From: Malachius bipustulatus
Lineage: Eukaryota; Arthropoda; Insecta; Coleoptera; Melyridae
Direction: 5' to 3'
DNA length: 64,000 nucleotides
Assembly: GCA_910589415.1 (NCBI GenBank)
Contig: OU342630.1
Coordinates: 93,182,186 to 93,246,185 of the forward strand
The notes under the pieces are model-generated. The model had not been told where the DNA came from. It did no database searches and saw only the letters and a list, made by a program, of their open reading frames with translations. Of this stretch, positions 12,561 to 23,636 are shown in pieces; position 1 is the first letter of the stretch, and each line of letters begins with the position of its first letter. A program made the position numbers and the translations under genes.

Positions 12561-14564
12561 CCGACGAGTCACATTTGCAGGTCTGGACTGAACTTCGATT
12601 TTTTTAACACGGTAATGGCTTTTATTTCAAAAATTAAAAGATGGTTTAATTATGTATAAAATGATATGCCGTCATTTGTGGTGAGATTGATCTTCGGGGG
12701 TGAGATTGATCAGAATGTTCCATTTTCATAAATTTGATTTTTTTAAGAATAAAAAAAATGTAATTTAATGTGATAGATTTTTGGTTTCTTTGACCTTTTT
12801 TATTGGTACGTCATATCTCTACCCATAGAGTCTTAGATTTGCTCATATTTTTCAAGTAACCTATTACCTACCTATGTTAACATTATTTAGTGATCATACT
12901 AAGAAAATTAGTAAACGGAATCTGCATAAGGATTAAAATAATTATGCAAATCAAAGCAAAAGGCAGGTCGATATTTTGTAGTTAGCTAAACCTGCATACA
13001 ATAAAACAAAATACAATGGTATAAATCACCCTAGAGAACAAAGGCGGGGTAATCTAAGTTTGGCAGTAATATTTGCATGTTTTCATCAAATTGACTTGGA
13101 AATAGAGGCATTTTAGTAATTCCGGTAAGCAAGGGTTTATCAGAATACGGAAAATTTGGAGAGTTCCTTTAACACTTCGTAGAAGTTAAATTAAATAATT
13201 ATTGTTCTACTAATTGCACGCATAATATTAAAACAACTAAGCTGACTACATTTACATCTCATGACTATTTATGTATTTTCAGTTCATATTACAGGCATAT
13301 TATAATCGTAAGTAACGATTTTCAATAGCTTCTGACTTTTTTTTTTTATCTATTTAATAATTAATAATGAATAGTATTATGGAAAGGGAGCCATACTAAT
13401 AATAATATTGCAAGTTTTAAGAAGACATTTATTAGTTTTGAAGTTACCTTCTACTTCCTACCAAATGACTAGGTAGGTATATTCCTGTTATTGGTATATT
13501 GTGTTGAATTTATTACTCGGGAAGATAAAACTTGAAGCCATTACCGAAAGTCTAAGTATTCATAAGGGGTACATAATTTCCGCTATCGCGATATGTACTT
13601 TACCTCCAGGTATATCCTTCATTAATTCAGTTAGAGATAACAACTTGCACCTAATTACATGTATGTAATCACGCAAGGAGGTCGTTTAACAATTCGGTAA
13701 TACTACCCTGTCAAATATTTATTAACTGTTGACTATAATTAGCAAAACAAAGGACTTTTAATTCACTACGTTATTAACTAATCTTGATATAATGTAGGTA
13801 TAGTAAAATCACACATTTCTCAAGAATGAGATCAAAGTTAAAAAAAAAAAATGAAATGTGACTATCTATGAAACTTGAGTCAGCATTTGTTGTTTTTGTA
13901 AAGTAATTCTAGTTAAGAAATAATTGCAGTGAACAAAAAAGTCTCCACTTAATCGAAGGAACTGTTTAGTCGGTCTAAAAGAATTATTTTATCGACTCTA
14001 CTCAAATTAAATCCCAGAAGGACGTTTATAGAATAAAATAGCAATTCCTCTACCTAGAAGCGAAATACTGCAAGAACTATTAAACAGAGTGGCCTGTAAC
14101 TACAGCACGCTTTGATAGCTACACTGATTTAGAGCAATTGGTGTTTTCGTTTTAATTCATTACATTACCAAAAGGATTCATTACGACCAATCCTTTTTAC
14201 ACACTATTCTATAAAAATAAAGATCAGAACCTCTGTTCCCGTTGGGGTTAATGAACATGCTGTTAATGAAAACAACCCTGTTGGCATTTTCTTTTTGATC
14301 CGTGTCTAATGTAGCAGATAAACCAGAGGTTAGGTATTGACAAGTTAGGATAACCTAAACCTAACAGATCAATTCAATTCGTGTCTCAAATCAAGCAAAT
14401 CGGTAATTTGATGTCAACAGGTTAATGAAATAACTAGGATGTTTGGACAAAAATGCTTCCACATAATTAATTGCGAGTTTATAACTATACGCATATAGTA
14501 AATCATTATTCCAGATAAACTTAATAAAATAATTATATCAATAATAATTTAATGATTATTTCTT

Positions 14565-14635
14565 TTGAATCATATCATAATCATATGATTCATATTATGA
14601 TTATTCATATTTTGAATAATATGAGTAAGTATAAT
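14565..14635. repeat. AT-rich palindrome cluster
   Basis: Overlapping palindromes built on ATCATAATCATATGATTCAT and its inverse, followed by ATTATTCATATTTTGAATAAT. It is a potential hairpin or cruciform and has no coding content. Confidence 0.6.
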
Positions 14636-15252
14636 GTATAAGCCATTTCATCTGAAGACATTGAAATATACAAAAAACTACGCATCGGATCCAAAAAGTC
14701 CTTGAAGAAAGTTGTTCGTCTGCAACAGGAACATCCCATGTGAACCCACTTATCTATTATTTCACTTTTTCTAATTTTGAAGCGGCGGAAAATCTATAAT
14801 TCGGATTACACAGCTGAAAATATGTGGGAAATTGCTACCCCCTTTACCCTCCATGTAGCTAGGGCCGGCGGCAAATTTGAAACCTTAGTAAAGAACCCTT
14901 GCTTTTACAACCAAAAATATGTATTGTACATGATTGTATTGTAAATTCAGACTAATTTCTACTAATTTTCAGTAATCCGAATCTGCAAAAAAATAAGGGT
15001 TTAACTAAGATTTCAAATTTACGTTCCCCCGCCCCACCTACAATGAAGGGGGTGCAATTTCCTAAGTATTTTTAGCCGTAAAATCCAAATATGCAAAAAG
15101 TGGGTTCTAATGTAAGATTTCAAAGTTGCTCCTCCCTCCCCAGAGAAAGGGGTGGGGGTAGGTTGCTGGAGTTTGATGTCATTGAATGTCTCCCTTCCAG
15201 AAGAACGACTTTCATTATATCCACTTTTTTAAATCCGTTACGAAGTTGTTTA

Positions 15253-16449
15253 TACAGGGTGAGTCGGGGGTTAAGCCGTCATACGTAAACCATGCGTAGG
15301 AAATTTAATTTTGAGCAAAAAAAGTTCACACAAAGATATAGGTACTTAAAAAATGCTTTCTAAGACCCTACAGCGATTAGTATAGGCTTTGACAAAAAAA
15401 AAATAATAATAATAGGTAAGTAATGATCAAAGCTTCGACAACAACAACTGTATTAGTTTAATAAAGTAAACAGATGCTCCAGTTAGATCCCCTCCTCATT
15501 GTACGTTACAAGTTCGACAATGGCTGAATTTTCCGAAAAGATGAATTAGTCGCGGTCAAGACTACTCCCGCCCTTGGCCAGCGCACGATCCGCATTTAAC
15601 AACAATGAGCCATGGAATGAACCAACTGGGGAACCACAAGAAAGATTGGAATAATTGTTGAAATATTTACTTGCAATTACGTCTTCGCGGAATGAAAACT
15701 GTACTATTATGAAGTTGAGTCTTGCTCTATTAGCGAATGGCTATACTTTGGGCAAAAAAAAGGAAACAACAAACATAATGGCCTGTATAATAACTAACAA
15801 CGCACTGTCCAAATGCTTGCGAGCATTAAAAAAGCAACGAAAATCGCAAAGTGCCCGTCCCAATCTGAAGTGATTTTTTTGTGTTCGTCAGAAAAATCGA
15901 CATGAGATAGCCGCCTCGAGCGATTCGCGGAATGATGTTTTGGAGCTCATAAAATTCACATACTAATCTGGCAAATCCTTGCTAGCGAATTGCTCGCGAC
16001 AGGCTCGCCTATCGCTCGGCTAAAGTATGTATATGCATATGCATCTTTAAATTTCTTTGTATACAATGAAGAACAAGGTGCCAGTTAGCTCCCGGAGAAG
16101 CAACTCACTCCGGGAAAGGATTGTTAAAGAAGCAGTCCAAGAAATAACACCAGCAGAGTGCCGTACAATCTGTGGTCCATAGATGCGACGTTTTCATTTC
16201 AATTGATGGCGGGAATTATTAGCAATTTGTAAAAATATTTAAAAATTAGATGCTGTTTGACGACGCATTTCTTTTCTATTTTTTTTTCCTAATAAACTTG
16301 TTCTCGAAACATTTTTTTAATACTTACATTTTTTTTAATTAAAAAGCATTTTCGAGTACTTTACATGTTTTATTTACATGCACTCTCTTGCTCAAAATTA
16401 AATTTCCTATATGCATCGTTTACGTATGGTTTAATCCCGCTCACCCTGA
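15253..16449 (+). mobile_element. Mariner-derived element with ~100-bp inverted terminal repeats
   Basis: The left end TACAGGGTGAGTCGGGGGTT and right end ATCCCGCTCACCCTGA are inverse to each other. The match continues through ACGTAAACCATGCGTAGGAA and AATTTAATTTTGAGCAA on the left and the corresponding inverse at about 16395-16440. The interior holds a transposase C-terminal relic (16066-16182), so this is a deletion derivative of a mariner-like transposon. Confidence 0.75.
16066..16182 (+). pseudogene. Mariner-like transposase C-terminal relic
   Basis: An open frame of 38 codons plus stop begins MKNKVPVSSR, continues NSLRERIVKEAVQEITPAEC and ends RTICGP. The pattern (K-x-V-Y, then S-L-x-x-L-R-x-R-I, E-I-T-P-E-x-x-R) is the usual C-terminal tail of invertebrate mariner-like transposases after the DDE core. 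The ATG is simply an internal Met. No DDE core was recognised upstream within the element. It lies 267 bases before the right terminus of the flanking inverted-repeat element, as expected for a transposase end, and so identifies that element as mariner-derived. Confidence 0.6.
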
Positions 16450-16813
16450 ATATTTTAATGTTTTCAGTCAGATGAAATGAGCAACCTGTTTCATATAATG
16501 ATTATTCATTTCGTGAAGAACGAATTGTGTAAATTTATACATTTGAAGAAGCCTGTTATTTCTCGGGTAGGTCCTGGCTTAATAAGTTTCAAAATTTATC
16601 ATTGATACGAGATGATCCGTGCTACGGTAAAATTCTTAATCGCAGCGATAAAATATGGTAACGAAATCTAAAGGGCAGAAAGATATGCGGATGGGGACGA
16701 CATCTGGTCAAAAGAGAAAAGCATAAACGTCGTCGTTGGATTGAATGGCCATGCGAGATAACTTGAGTTTAGAGAGCCAGGATCGAAACACATGGAGGAA
16801 ATTATCCACTGCC

Positions 16814-19132
16814 ACACAGAAAAAACAGATTCTTTGATTTAAGAATTTCAATTTCTTTGACTTTAATTTGTTTGAAACCAACAAATCTTGTTTAACCTAA
16901 ACAAGATATTTTTGGCTTAAAAATATGCGTTTTTTTTGACGTAAGAGTGCGGTTTCTTTAAATTTATGCAACCAGATTTTTTTAAAGTAACAAATTATAA
17001 TCTATTTTCAACAAAATATTAATTTAACATTATCAAACAATCCGAATGGTTACTTCAATGCACGCGTTGTTCGACCGAAAAAAATTATAGTGAAACCCAA
17101 CTATAATACTTATTTGCATTAAATAAACCCATTTTCTTGCTCTCGACTTTAAAAATTTTGTTGTAAACATCCATATCTTTGAAAACATCTGATATTTCAT
17201 TGCTGTAAATGAGGAAGGTTTAGGTGAAACAAATATTTAGTTGTCATGGCATAATACGGTCAAAAGGACTTGATAGATGAATTCCGAACAAATCATTTAT
17301 TTGTTTGAAAACTACAGCAAATTTAAAAGAAAATTTTCGTTGGCTGAATGCATCCAATCATAATAATACTATAAGTCACGTGAGGTTTTCCACGAATGGA
17401 AACACTGGAATTCAAACTTGAACTTGCGTACTTGCTTTTTGCGTTACCTACAACTCTATCGATCGGAAAACAGTCAGTGAAACACAACTACGGCACCTGT
17501 CGCATTGGCGTCTCCTTGATTTTGTCTTGTACTTGTGCCCTCTTGTCACCCGTCGCGAATCCTCTCCCCAGTTCTTTGATACTCATGTTAAGTATATAGT
17601 TGTGTTTATGGTATCCATGGTGCAATGGAGGAGTTTTTAGAAACTGGATTGCAGCATCTCATTACTGATTTTACAAGTAGGTAAGTAACGCACTGTATGT
17701 TAAAATGGCGATCCACATTGTTTGGAATTTCGTATACCTAATTATTTGATTATTGAACAAAAGAGTGCATAATTACATTTCATATCTTGACGATGTCAAT
17801 CCATTTTAATGTAAAGTAAAATATGTTATAAAAACTTTACCTAAACCAGTAGGTACTGAATTGTTAAATGAATGTGAAGTTCCGGAATATTTTTTATTTT
17901 TAATCGAGTTTCGACATGTCATTTTTGCCCTATTTTCTGCATTATGTTAACCTGATTCATTATGTTTAGCCTGCTGTGCCTGTACTCTTACTTATAGGTT
18001 TCCAAAAATTTCCGAAATTCGTAGATTAATTCAAGTAGAGTGAATTTTTCATCTTTTGTTTTTTATTTGTCGTTACTTGTCTTGCATAATTCTAACTCAA
18101 TGCTTCACACTCAAATAGTATGTGAAATTGAAACTGCTTGACTATTAGGTACCTACCTATCTATAATTATTATAAAAAATTTACCTATACCTAAATCTAA
18201 CTTCTAATTTACTGGAAAATTTGAAACCTCTGTTATTGAGTTGAGGTTGAATTATATAATTATTTACAGGCTACTGCTGAATTCGTGAGTGACACCGCGG
18301 AACAACCTCCGACAAAAAAAAATCCAGAATTTCCGGAAGACACCCAAGTTGTGGAACAACTGCCTTTACTTGAACTGTCTATACCCATAGGATGATGCCG
18401 CCTCTTCTTCAGATGTTATTTAGATTATTCAGTTACCATCGACTACGACTGACACCCAGAATCAAATCAAAAATGTTTTATTTTTTGTTAATGTGATTTT
18501 TTTTAAGTAAAAAAACATTACATGCCATCCTTGTGAAAGATGACTAGTGTATAATGGATATGTGTTATTAATTTTAAAAACAATTAAAAATGATCCAAAT
18601 AAATATGTATTTGAATTTTATTTTATTCAACATATCTCACCTTTGAAACCAACATCATATTTATTTCAGTTAAGAGGATAACATTTTATAGTTCTTGGTT
18701 ATTATACTCTTGATCGAAAAATATATTTATTTAATCCAAGCATCCAAGAGATTTGATTCAAATAAATATCTATTTGGATGCAGTTTTGTCAGCACATAAA
18801 TCAAACAAATCTATATTTGAGTGAAAATCAACTACTGTTTGAATTGACAAAATATTCCTTCAACTGAAAACTTTCATGATGTTTCGTAAGAAGTTTTGTT
18901 TATTTCAAGCAACCAAATATTAATTTGTGTTAAAAAATTTCACTTCTTTATTTCAAAGCTGCAACAAATTGAACTAAGGACACATTGTGTTCAGCAAAAC
19001 TTTTATTGTGTTGGATATTCAAAGAATTGGGTATTTTGAAGTAAACAAGTCATTCTCTTCGCCGTATAGAAAGCAATCATTTATTTGAGGCAAACAAATA
19101 TTGTTAAATTCAAAGAAATACTTCTCTCTGTG
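16814..19132. mobile_element. 2.3-kb element with degenerate AT-rich inverted ends (CACAGA termini)
   Basis: The left end reads CACAGAAAAAACAGATTCTT and the right end, read inward, CACAGAGAGAAGTATTTC. Both ends are rich in the words TTTGTTTG, CAAACAAAT and AAATATT. The middle (about 17340-18430) has different, less AT-rich composition, with an E-box CACGTG near 17377 and an exon-like open stretch at 18271-18394. The class is uncertain and the inverted repeats are diverged. Confidence 0.4.
18271..18394 (+). other. Exon-like open stretch inside the CACAGA element
   Basis: After a TTATTTACAG acceptor-like site an open frame reads ATAEFVSDTAEQPPTKK and continues to LLELSIPIG and a stop. Upstream, ATGGAGGAGTTTTTAGAAAC (about 17621) opens MEEFLETGLQHLITDFTS up to a GTAAGT donor-like site. 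The phases of these two putative exons do not match directly. The protein is not recognised. It may be a decayed gene or captured fragment, or chance. Confidence 0.2.
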
Positions 19133-20251
19133 CAGCGTCTGAAGATTATAACTGAATCATTCCAAGAAAAAACATTATGAAAGCAAGTAATCAAAATTAA
19201 TCTTTTTCTTTTATGTTTTCAAGGGATAAAATAAAATATTTTGCAAGAAGCGACCAAGGCAAAAGATCATTCACATTTCCTTTATAAAAACTATGAAGAC
19301 TATTATGTATACGGAGAAAATAATTATTATTCTTAGATCGTTTTTTAGAAACACTAATCAGATTTTGTCTATTTCCAAATATTCTTTTGTACAATAATCA
19401 CAAGATTTTATATAACCTGTTTACGAAGAAAATTAACTAACAAACATATCAGATACTTACAACATTAGTCAAAGAAGAGTTTTTGTTTGAAGCTTTCACA
19501 ATTATTAGATATTTTTGCAAGTTTGCAATTTTGGTGAGTCCGTCTTTGTGAAACTGGAACAAGTACATAGCCAAAGAAACAGTCATCAGCTGGAAAACCA
19601 GGATTTATTAAAGTGGCCAGTTAGTGAATGGTCGTGGAAACTTTTGATTATATCAATTAACATTCAACTCAAATTACGAAATACTTTTATTCCGTTGAAA
19701 ATGCGGCTACTTTTCCGGCTATGGTCCTCCGATAAAAATCATGCGCCACTTGTTCCAACCACCAACATGGACTATTTATTTGTGGTCTCCGAAGCCTAAT
19801 TAATGGTTACTTCTCCGAAGGATGCAAACTGAGATGGAAACAATATCCGGTAAAAGCGGACTCTGTAACTATACATTTTCCTAAATGTTCATAATTATTT
19901 TGTCACCTTTCACCTTTAAAAAGTCAGTGATGTCCTGACATTTTGTGTAGACGCCCACTGCTTCATGTGGTAGTTATGGTAGTTACGTAGTCGCCTGTTC
20001 AATTGACTACATTGTTATTTTTATTTATTATAAACAACTGATATTATAAAATATGAGAATTATTTATTGTCAAAGTGACTTCATGAAGATTCATTAAAAC
20101 TTTCTAAATTACTGAAATTTACTGATTTATTTTATGAGTTTTTAAATGTTTGAAGTTTTAAAGTGTTTTAGGAAGATTTCTTTACACAATAATGTAAAAA
20201 ACTTTGGAAGATTCCACGTTATATTATAAAATATAGATTAAAATATATTTT

Positions 20252-20872
20252 ATGGATTCTGACAGTGACAACGAATATCTAAACAAAAAATTTCCAAAAG
20301 ATGATAAATTCAAGCATTTAACGAAAAATTTTAAAGTTTCTACTCAAGATTTAAAGGATGCCTGCAGCTCACGGAATGTTATAAATGAGATTCCTGATAA
20401 GTATTTTGATTTAAATGAAAAGTTAAAAATAAAAGAAACGGTTGATTACAAATGTCAAAATTGCAATAAAAAACTACATAAAAACTCATCATCGATACGC
20501 TGTAATGGTTCATGCAAAAAATGGTATTGCTTAATTTGCTCAAGTCTGAAAAGAAAGGATTTAAATAACAAATACCTTTGGTCATGTCAAATGTGTAAAA
20601 ATAATGACAACCTAAATGTGTGCAGTCTGATTGAGACTTCTAAAATCAAAGCGAAACATTACTTAGACAAAAAAAAAAATTGTTCAAGTCAAGATCAGTT
20701 TATATGTGAGGTTTGCCCAAGATCATTTTCTTCACAACATGGTTTGAAAATTCATACTGGTCGTAGCCATCCAATCACTGCAAATCGTAATTCTGTGAAT
20801 GAAATATTGAAAGAATCGGACTCCAATAAAAAAAAAAAAATTTCGAAAATAAAGAAGTCAATACTCATATAA
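20252..20872 (+). CDS. Non-LTR retrotransposon N-terminal region: PHD-like finger plus C2H2 finger
   Basis: This is the 206-residue N-terminal segment of the retrotransposon protein. Eight cysteines form a PHD-like cross-brace pattern: C68, C71, C84, C88, C93, C96, C112, C115, with aromatic WYC at 91-93 and LWSC at 109-112. The histidine usual in C4HC3 PHD fingers is replaced by Cys. A C2H2 finger follows (C152, C155, H168, H173; sequence CEVCPRSFSSQHGLKIH) like the single DNA-binding finger of R2-type proteins. The start ATG at 20252 follows AT-rich sequence with no earlier in-frame Met of note. The frame ends at 20872 because of the 13-A run at 20828-20840. Past the run, the -1 frame stays open into the RT region. 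In R2 proteins N-terminal fingers bind the target DNA; a PHD-like module here could bind chromatin or DNA, which is inference. Confidence 0.85.
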   Translation: MDSDSDNEYLNKKFPKDDKFKHLTKNFKVSTQDLKDACSSRNVINEIPDKYFDLNEKLKIKETVDYKCQNCNKKLHKNSSSIRCNGSCKKWYCLICSSLKRKDLNNKYLWSCQMCKNNDNLNVCSLIETSKIKAKHYLDKKKNCSSQDQFICEVCPRSFSSQHGLKIHTGRSHPITANRNSVNEILKESDSNKKKKISKIKKSILI

Positions 20873-22926
20873 AGCAACCAAAATCTACTAACATCAATAC
20901 AAATACGGAAGTGACCAAGTGGAAAAAGATATTTGAATCTATTGAAAACAATGAAACACATGATAATGAAAAATTTGATGAAAATGTTGTGAAATTTTTA
21001 GAATTTCTTTTTAATTCAAATGAAAAACTCTCAGGACCCAAACATCCTGCTATTAAATTTTACAGATTACGAAAAAAGAACAAAGAAGTCAACCTTTCAT
21101 ACAAATATTCAAATTCATCAAATCCTCAACGAACAAACAAACAAATTCGTCAACATCGCAAGAATCAATATGATTATGACTTAGCCCAATATCTTTACTA
21201 TAATCAAAGAAAAAAAGTCGTAAGGAAAATCATGAATCATGGCTCAAATAGAATATGTAAGATTGATAAAGAACAGATTGAACAATATTTTCGAAATACC
21301 TTTGAAATTGAAAATAAAAAATTAAGATCAACTTATACTAAGAGCCCACAGAGTTCAAATATAGCAATTGATGAAGAAGATGTCAAGAATGCTATAAAAG
21401 GCATATCATTAGACACATCACCAGGACCAGACCGTATACTTATCCGTACTATAAAAGCCTTAAATGTGATTCCAATTATAAAATCTATAATTATGATTAT
21501 GCTAACCACTTCATATGTACCAATATCATTTCGAACTGGAAGAACAGTTTTGATTGACAAAGGCACTGATGATGTCAATTCTCCTTCCAACTGGCGTCCA
21601 ATCACAATATATTCAATAGTACGTAGAATTATTGAACGAGTGATTGACCACAAATTAAGATTACAAGTTGAATTAAATCCAAACCAAAGAGGTTTCATTA
21701 AAGGTATTGCTGGCTGCCACATTAACACTAAAATTATAAATGCATGCCTAACACAAGCTGCTTCTAAAAAAGATAATTGTATCATAACATTTTTGGATAT
21801 TTCAAAAGCATTCGACAATGTTGGTCATGAACATATCAAACAATCGCTTATCTCTAAAGGAGTTTGTCAACAACTGGTGTCGCTAATTATGAACTTACTC
21901 ACTCAAAATAAAATTAGGATTGAAATAGGAGGAAAACAAACTGAAGATATCTTAATAAAAACTGGCGTTCCACAAGGCGGACCATTGTCACCAATTTTAT
22001 TCAATATAGCCATTGACTATATTTTCAATGAAATCACAGAGCCACAATTTGCAAATACCCACGGATATTCTTTACATGATGATTTTGACGCTGTTTGTTT
22101 AACAGGATTCGCTGACGATCAAACAGTTACTACCAAAAGTTTATCTTCTACTTACCATGTTGTAGAATTGATTCAAAATCTCTTTAATGAAATTGGTCTA
22201 AATGTCAATCCAAAAAAGAGCAATGCTATAATGATAATTAACGGAGAATTAACAGAAGGTGTTCTAGAGCTGTCAAGTAATGAAAAGATAAAATGCATTG
22301 ATAAATTTTCGTGTATAAAATATCTTGGATGTACATTTAAGCAAGAGATCATATTCGATAAAAACATAATTAATTACTTCAATAATAACTTGGAAAAATT
22401 AACTGTCAGTCATCTACTTAAACCTGACCAAAAACTTAACATTATAAATCAATATATTTTCCCAATGTTAATTTATCCTCTTCAGTGTGCCCCTCTATCA
22501 AAAATACCAAAATTCATCACAAATCAAATTGACATAATGATAAGAAGAAGTGTCAAAACAATCATTGGTTTACCCGCTTCAACAACAACAGAAATGTTTT
22601 ATGCACCACGTAATCTTCGTGGTTTGGGGCTTTTAAAGACTGAATGGGAAGTTCAACTACAACATTTTTCTATTGCCCAAAAACTTCACCAGATTGAAGA
22701 TTTACTTCTCAGTCGCAGTTTTGATTCTATTGCTGAAATGAATAAATGTAAAATAAATTTAGGTGTTGAAGGAAATACTTCTAGAATTATGAGGAATCAA
22801 CTAAGAAAAATATCATTTGATATATGGAGCAGTAAAGGTTATCAAGGAATCGGTGTTCACACTTTTCAAAATTCATCCAAATTAAACTCTTTTGTTCATA
22901 AAAAAAAATTCACTTTCTTCATCTGA
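20830..22926 (+). CDS. Non-LTR retrotransposon reverse transcriptase region
   Basis: The frame is open from within the A-run to a stop at 22926 (about 698 codons; first alternative start GTG at 20911). Reverse transcriptase motifs appear in order: SPGPD (21420), NWRPITIYS (about 21589), NQRGFIKG (21682), FLDISKAFDN with the first catalytic Asp at 21796, GVPQGGPLSPILFN (21964), FADDQ at 22108-22122 with both catalytic Asp residues, then the thumb. NQRGFIK and GVPQGGPLSP fit target-primed reverse transcriptases of RLE-bearing elements. The frame ends shortly after the 9-A run at 22900-22908, past which the +1 frame carries the C-terminal domains. Catalytic residues are all present, so function depends only on the two homopolymer shifts. 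Confidence 0.9.
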   Translation, partial: KKKNFENKEVNTHIKQPKSTNINTNTEVTKWKKIFESIENNETHDNEKFDENVVKFLEFLFNSNEKLSGPKHPAIKFYRLRKKNKEVNLSYKYSNSSNPQRTNKQIRQHRKNQYDYDLAQYLYYNQRKKVVRKIMNHGSNRICKIDKEQIEQYFRNTFEIENKKLRSTYTKSPQSSNIAIDEEDVKNAIKGISLDTSPGPDRILIRTIKALNVIPIIKSIIMIMLTTSYVPISFRTGRTVLIDKGTDDVNSPSNWRPITIYSIVRRIIERVIDHKLRLQVELNPNQRGFIKGIAGCHINTKIINACLTQAASKKDNCIITFLDISKAFDNVGHEHIKQSLISKGVCQQLVSLIMNLLTQNKIRIEIGGKQTEDILIKTGVPQGGPLSPILFNIAIDYIFNEITEPQFANTHGYSLHDDFDAVCLTGFADDQTVTTKSLSSTYHVVELIQNLFNEIGLNVNPKKSNAIMIINGELTEGVLELSSNEKIKCIDKFSCIKYLGCTFKQEIIFDKNIINYFNNNLEKLTVSHLLKPDQKLNIINQYIFPMLIYPLQCAPLSKIPKFITNQIDIMIRRSVKTIIGLPASTTTEMFYAPRNLRGLGLLKTEWEVQLQHFSIAQKLHQIEDLLLSRSFDSIAEMNKCKINLGVEGNTSRIMRNQLRKISFDIWSSKGYQGIGVHTFQNSSKLNSFVHKKKFTFFI

Positions 22927-23536
22927 ATGGACCGCTGCTATTAAACTCAACTGCAACTATGCTAATCTTCGAGGTGTTCCTGGTATTGATGTCAATGGTG
23001 ACCGCCTTTGCCGCAAATGCGGTAAAGAGATTGAAACCCCTTTTCATGTCACAGGCAACTGCAGCAGCAACTCAGCGAAGATAACAGCTCGTCATAATCA
23101 TGTTAAACATCATATAACATCAATTCTTCGTGAAAAAGGTTATGACTGCTTTGAAGAAGTATATGGCAGAGATACAACAGGACTAAACAGATTTTCAGAC
23201 ATTATTGCTTTTGACAAGAAATCAAAAAATGCATTTATTATCGACCCTACAGTTAGATATGAAACTAATGACCCACTTCAGGACACGAAAATTATAACAG
23301 AGAAAAAAAAAATTTATGAACCATGTATTCCATTTTATGCGGAAAATTTTCAGGATAAATTTGGAGAAAGAAATTGGAAAGTAATTGGCCTTTGGTTTGG
23401 ATCTCGTGGGACAGTCGGCCAAAGTGTAATAGATTTTTTTTGTGAATTTAAAATTGATAGCGCTAAATTAAATGACATATGTGAAAAGATTTTAATTGAT
23501 ACGATTAATATTATTCATACCCATATTTATTGTTAA
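22892..23536 (+). CDS. Non-LTR retrotransposon C-terminus: CCHC knuckle and restriction-like endonuclease
   Basis: The frame is 214 codons long; the real join is at the A-run 22900-22908. A CCHC knuckle (C40, C43, H52, C57; CRKCGKEIETPFHVTGNC) is followed by ARHNHV, as in R2-group proteins. The endonuclease core is RFSDIIAF (D103) and AFIIDPTVRYE (D118), corresponding to the family pattern R-PD-I and V-x-D-V-T. The Pro before the first Asp is Ser here. The tail with WKVIGLWFGSRG is like the R2 C-terminal region. The enzyme nicks target DNA to prime reverse transcription (family knowledge). There is no 28S rDNA around the insertion, so target specificity differs from R2 or this is an off-target copy. 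Confidence 0.88.
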   Translation: MFIKKNSLSSSEWTAAIKLNCNYANLRGVPGIDVNGDRLCRKCGKEIETPFHVTGNCSSNSAKITARHNHVKHHITSILREKGYDCFEEVYGRDTTGLNRFSDIIAFDKKSKNAFIIDPTVRYETNDPLQDTKIITEKKKIYEPCIPFYAENFQDKFGERNWKVIGLWFGSRGTVGQSVIDFFCEFKIDSAKLNDICEKILIDTINIIHTHIYC

Positions 23537-23584
23537 TTATTGTTAAAATTTTTATGTTATTGTCTTTTTATGATTGATTGTTAT

Positions 23585-23636
23585 GCTGTGTATAAAAGCA
23601 ACCTGTCACAGACAGGCAGCACAACTTTAAATAAAG
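23585..23636 (+). terminator. Retrotransposon 3' end: stem-loop and polyadenylation signal
   Basis: CCTGTC-ACA-GACAGG at 23602-23616 is a perfect 6-bp stem. It is flanked by TGCTG (23584) and CAGCA (23617), which can extend it. AATAAA lies at 23630-23635, within 100 bases of the ORF stop. 3' UTR structures of such elements are bound by their reverse transcriptase. Confidence 0.5.

Noticed and set aside
20828..20840. Programmed -1 ribosomal frameshift
   Set aside because: A long A-run can slip, but there is no evident downstream pseudoknot and a second, opposite shift occurs at another A-run; homopolymer error or decay is simpler.
21333..21818. 161-codon minus-strand open frame
   Set aside because: Antisense shadow of the reverse transcriptase frame.
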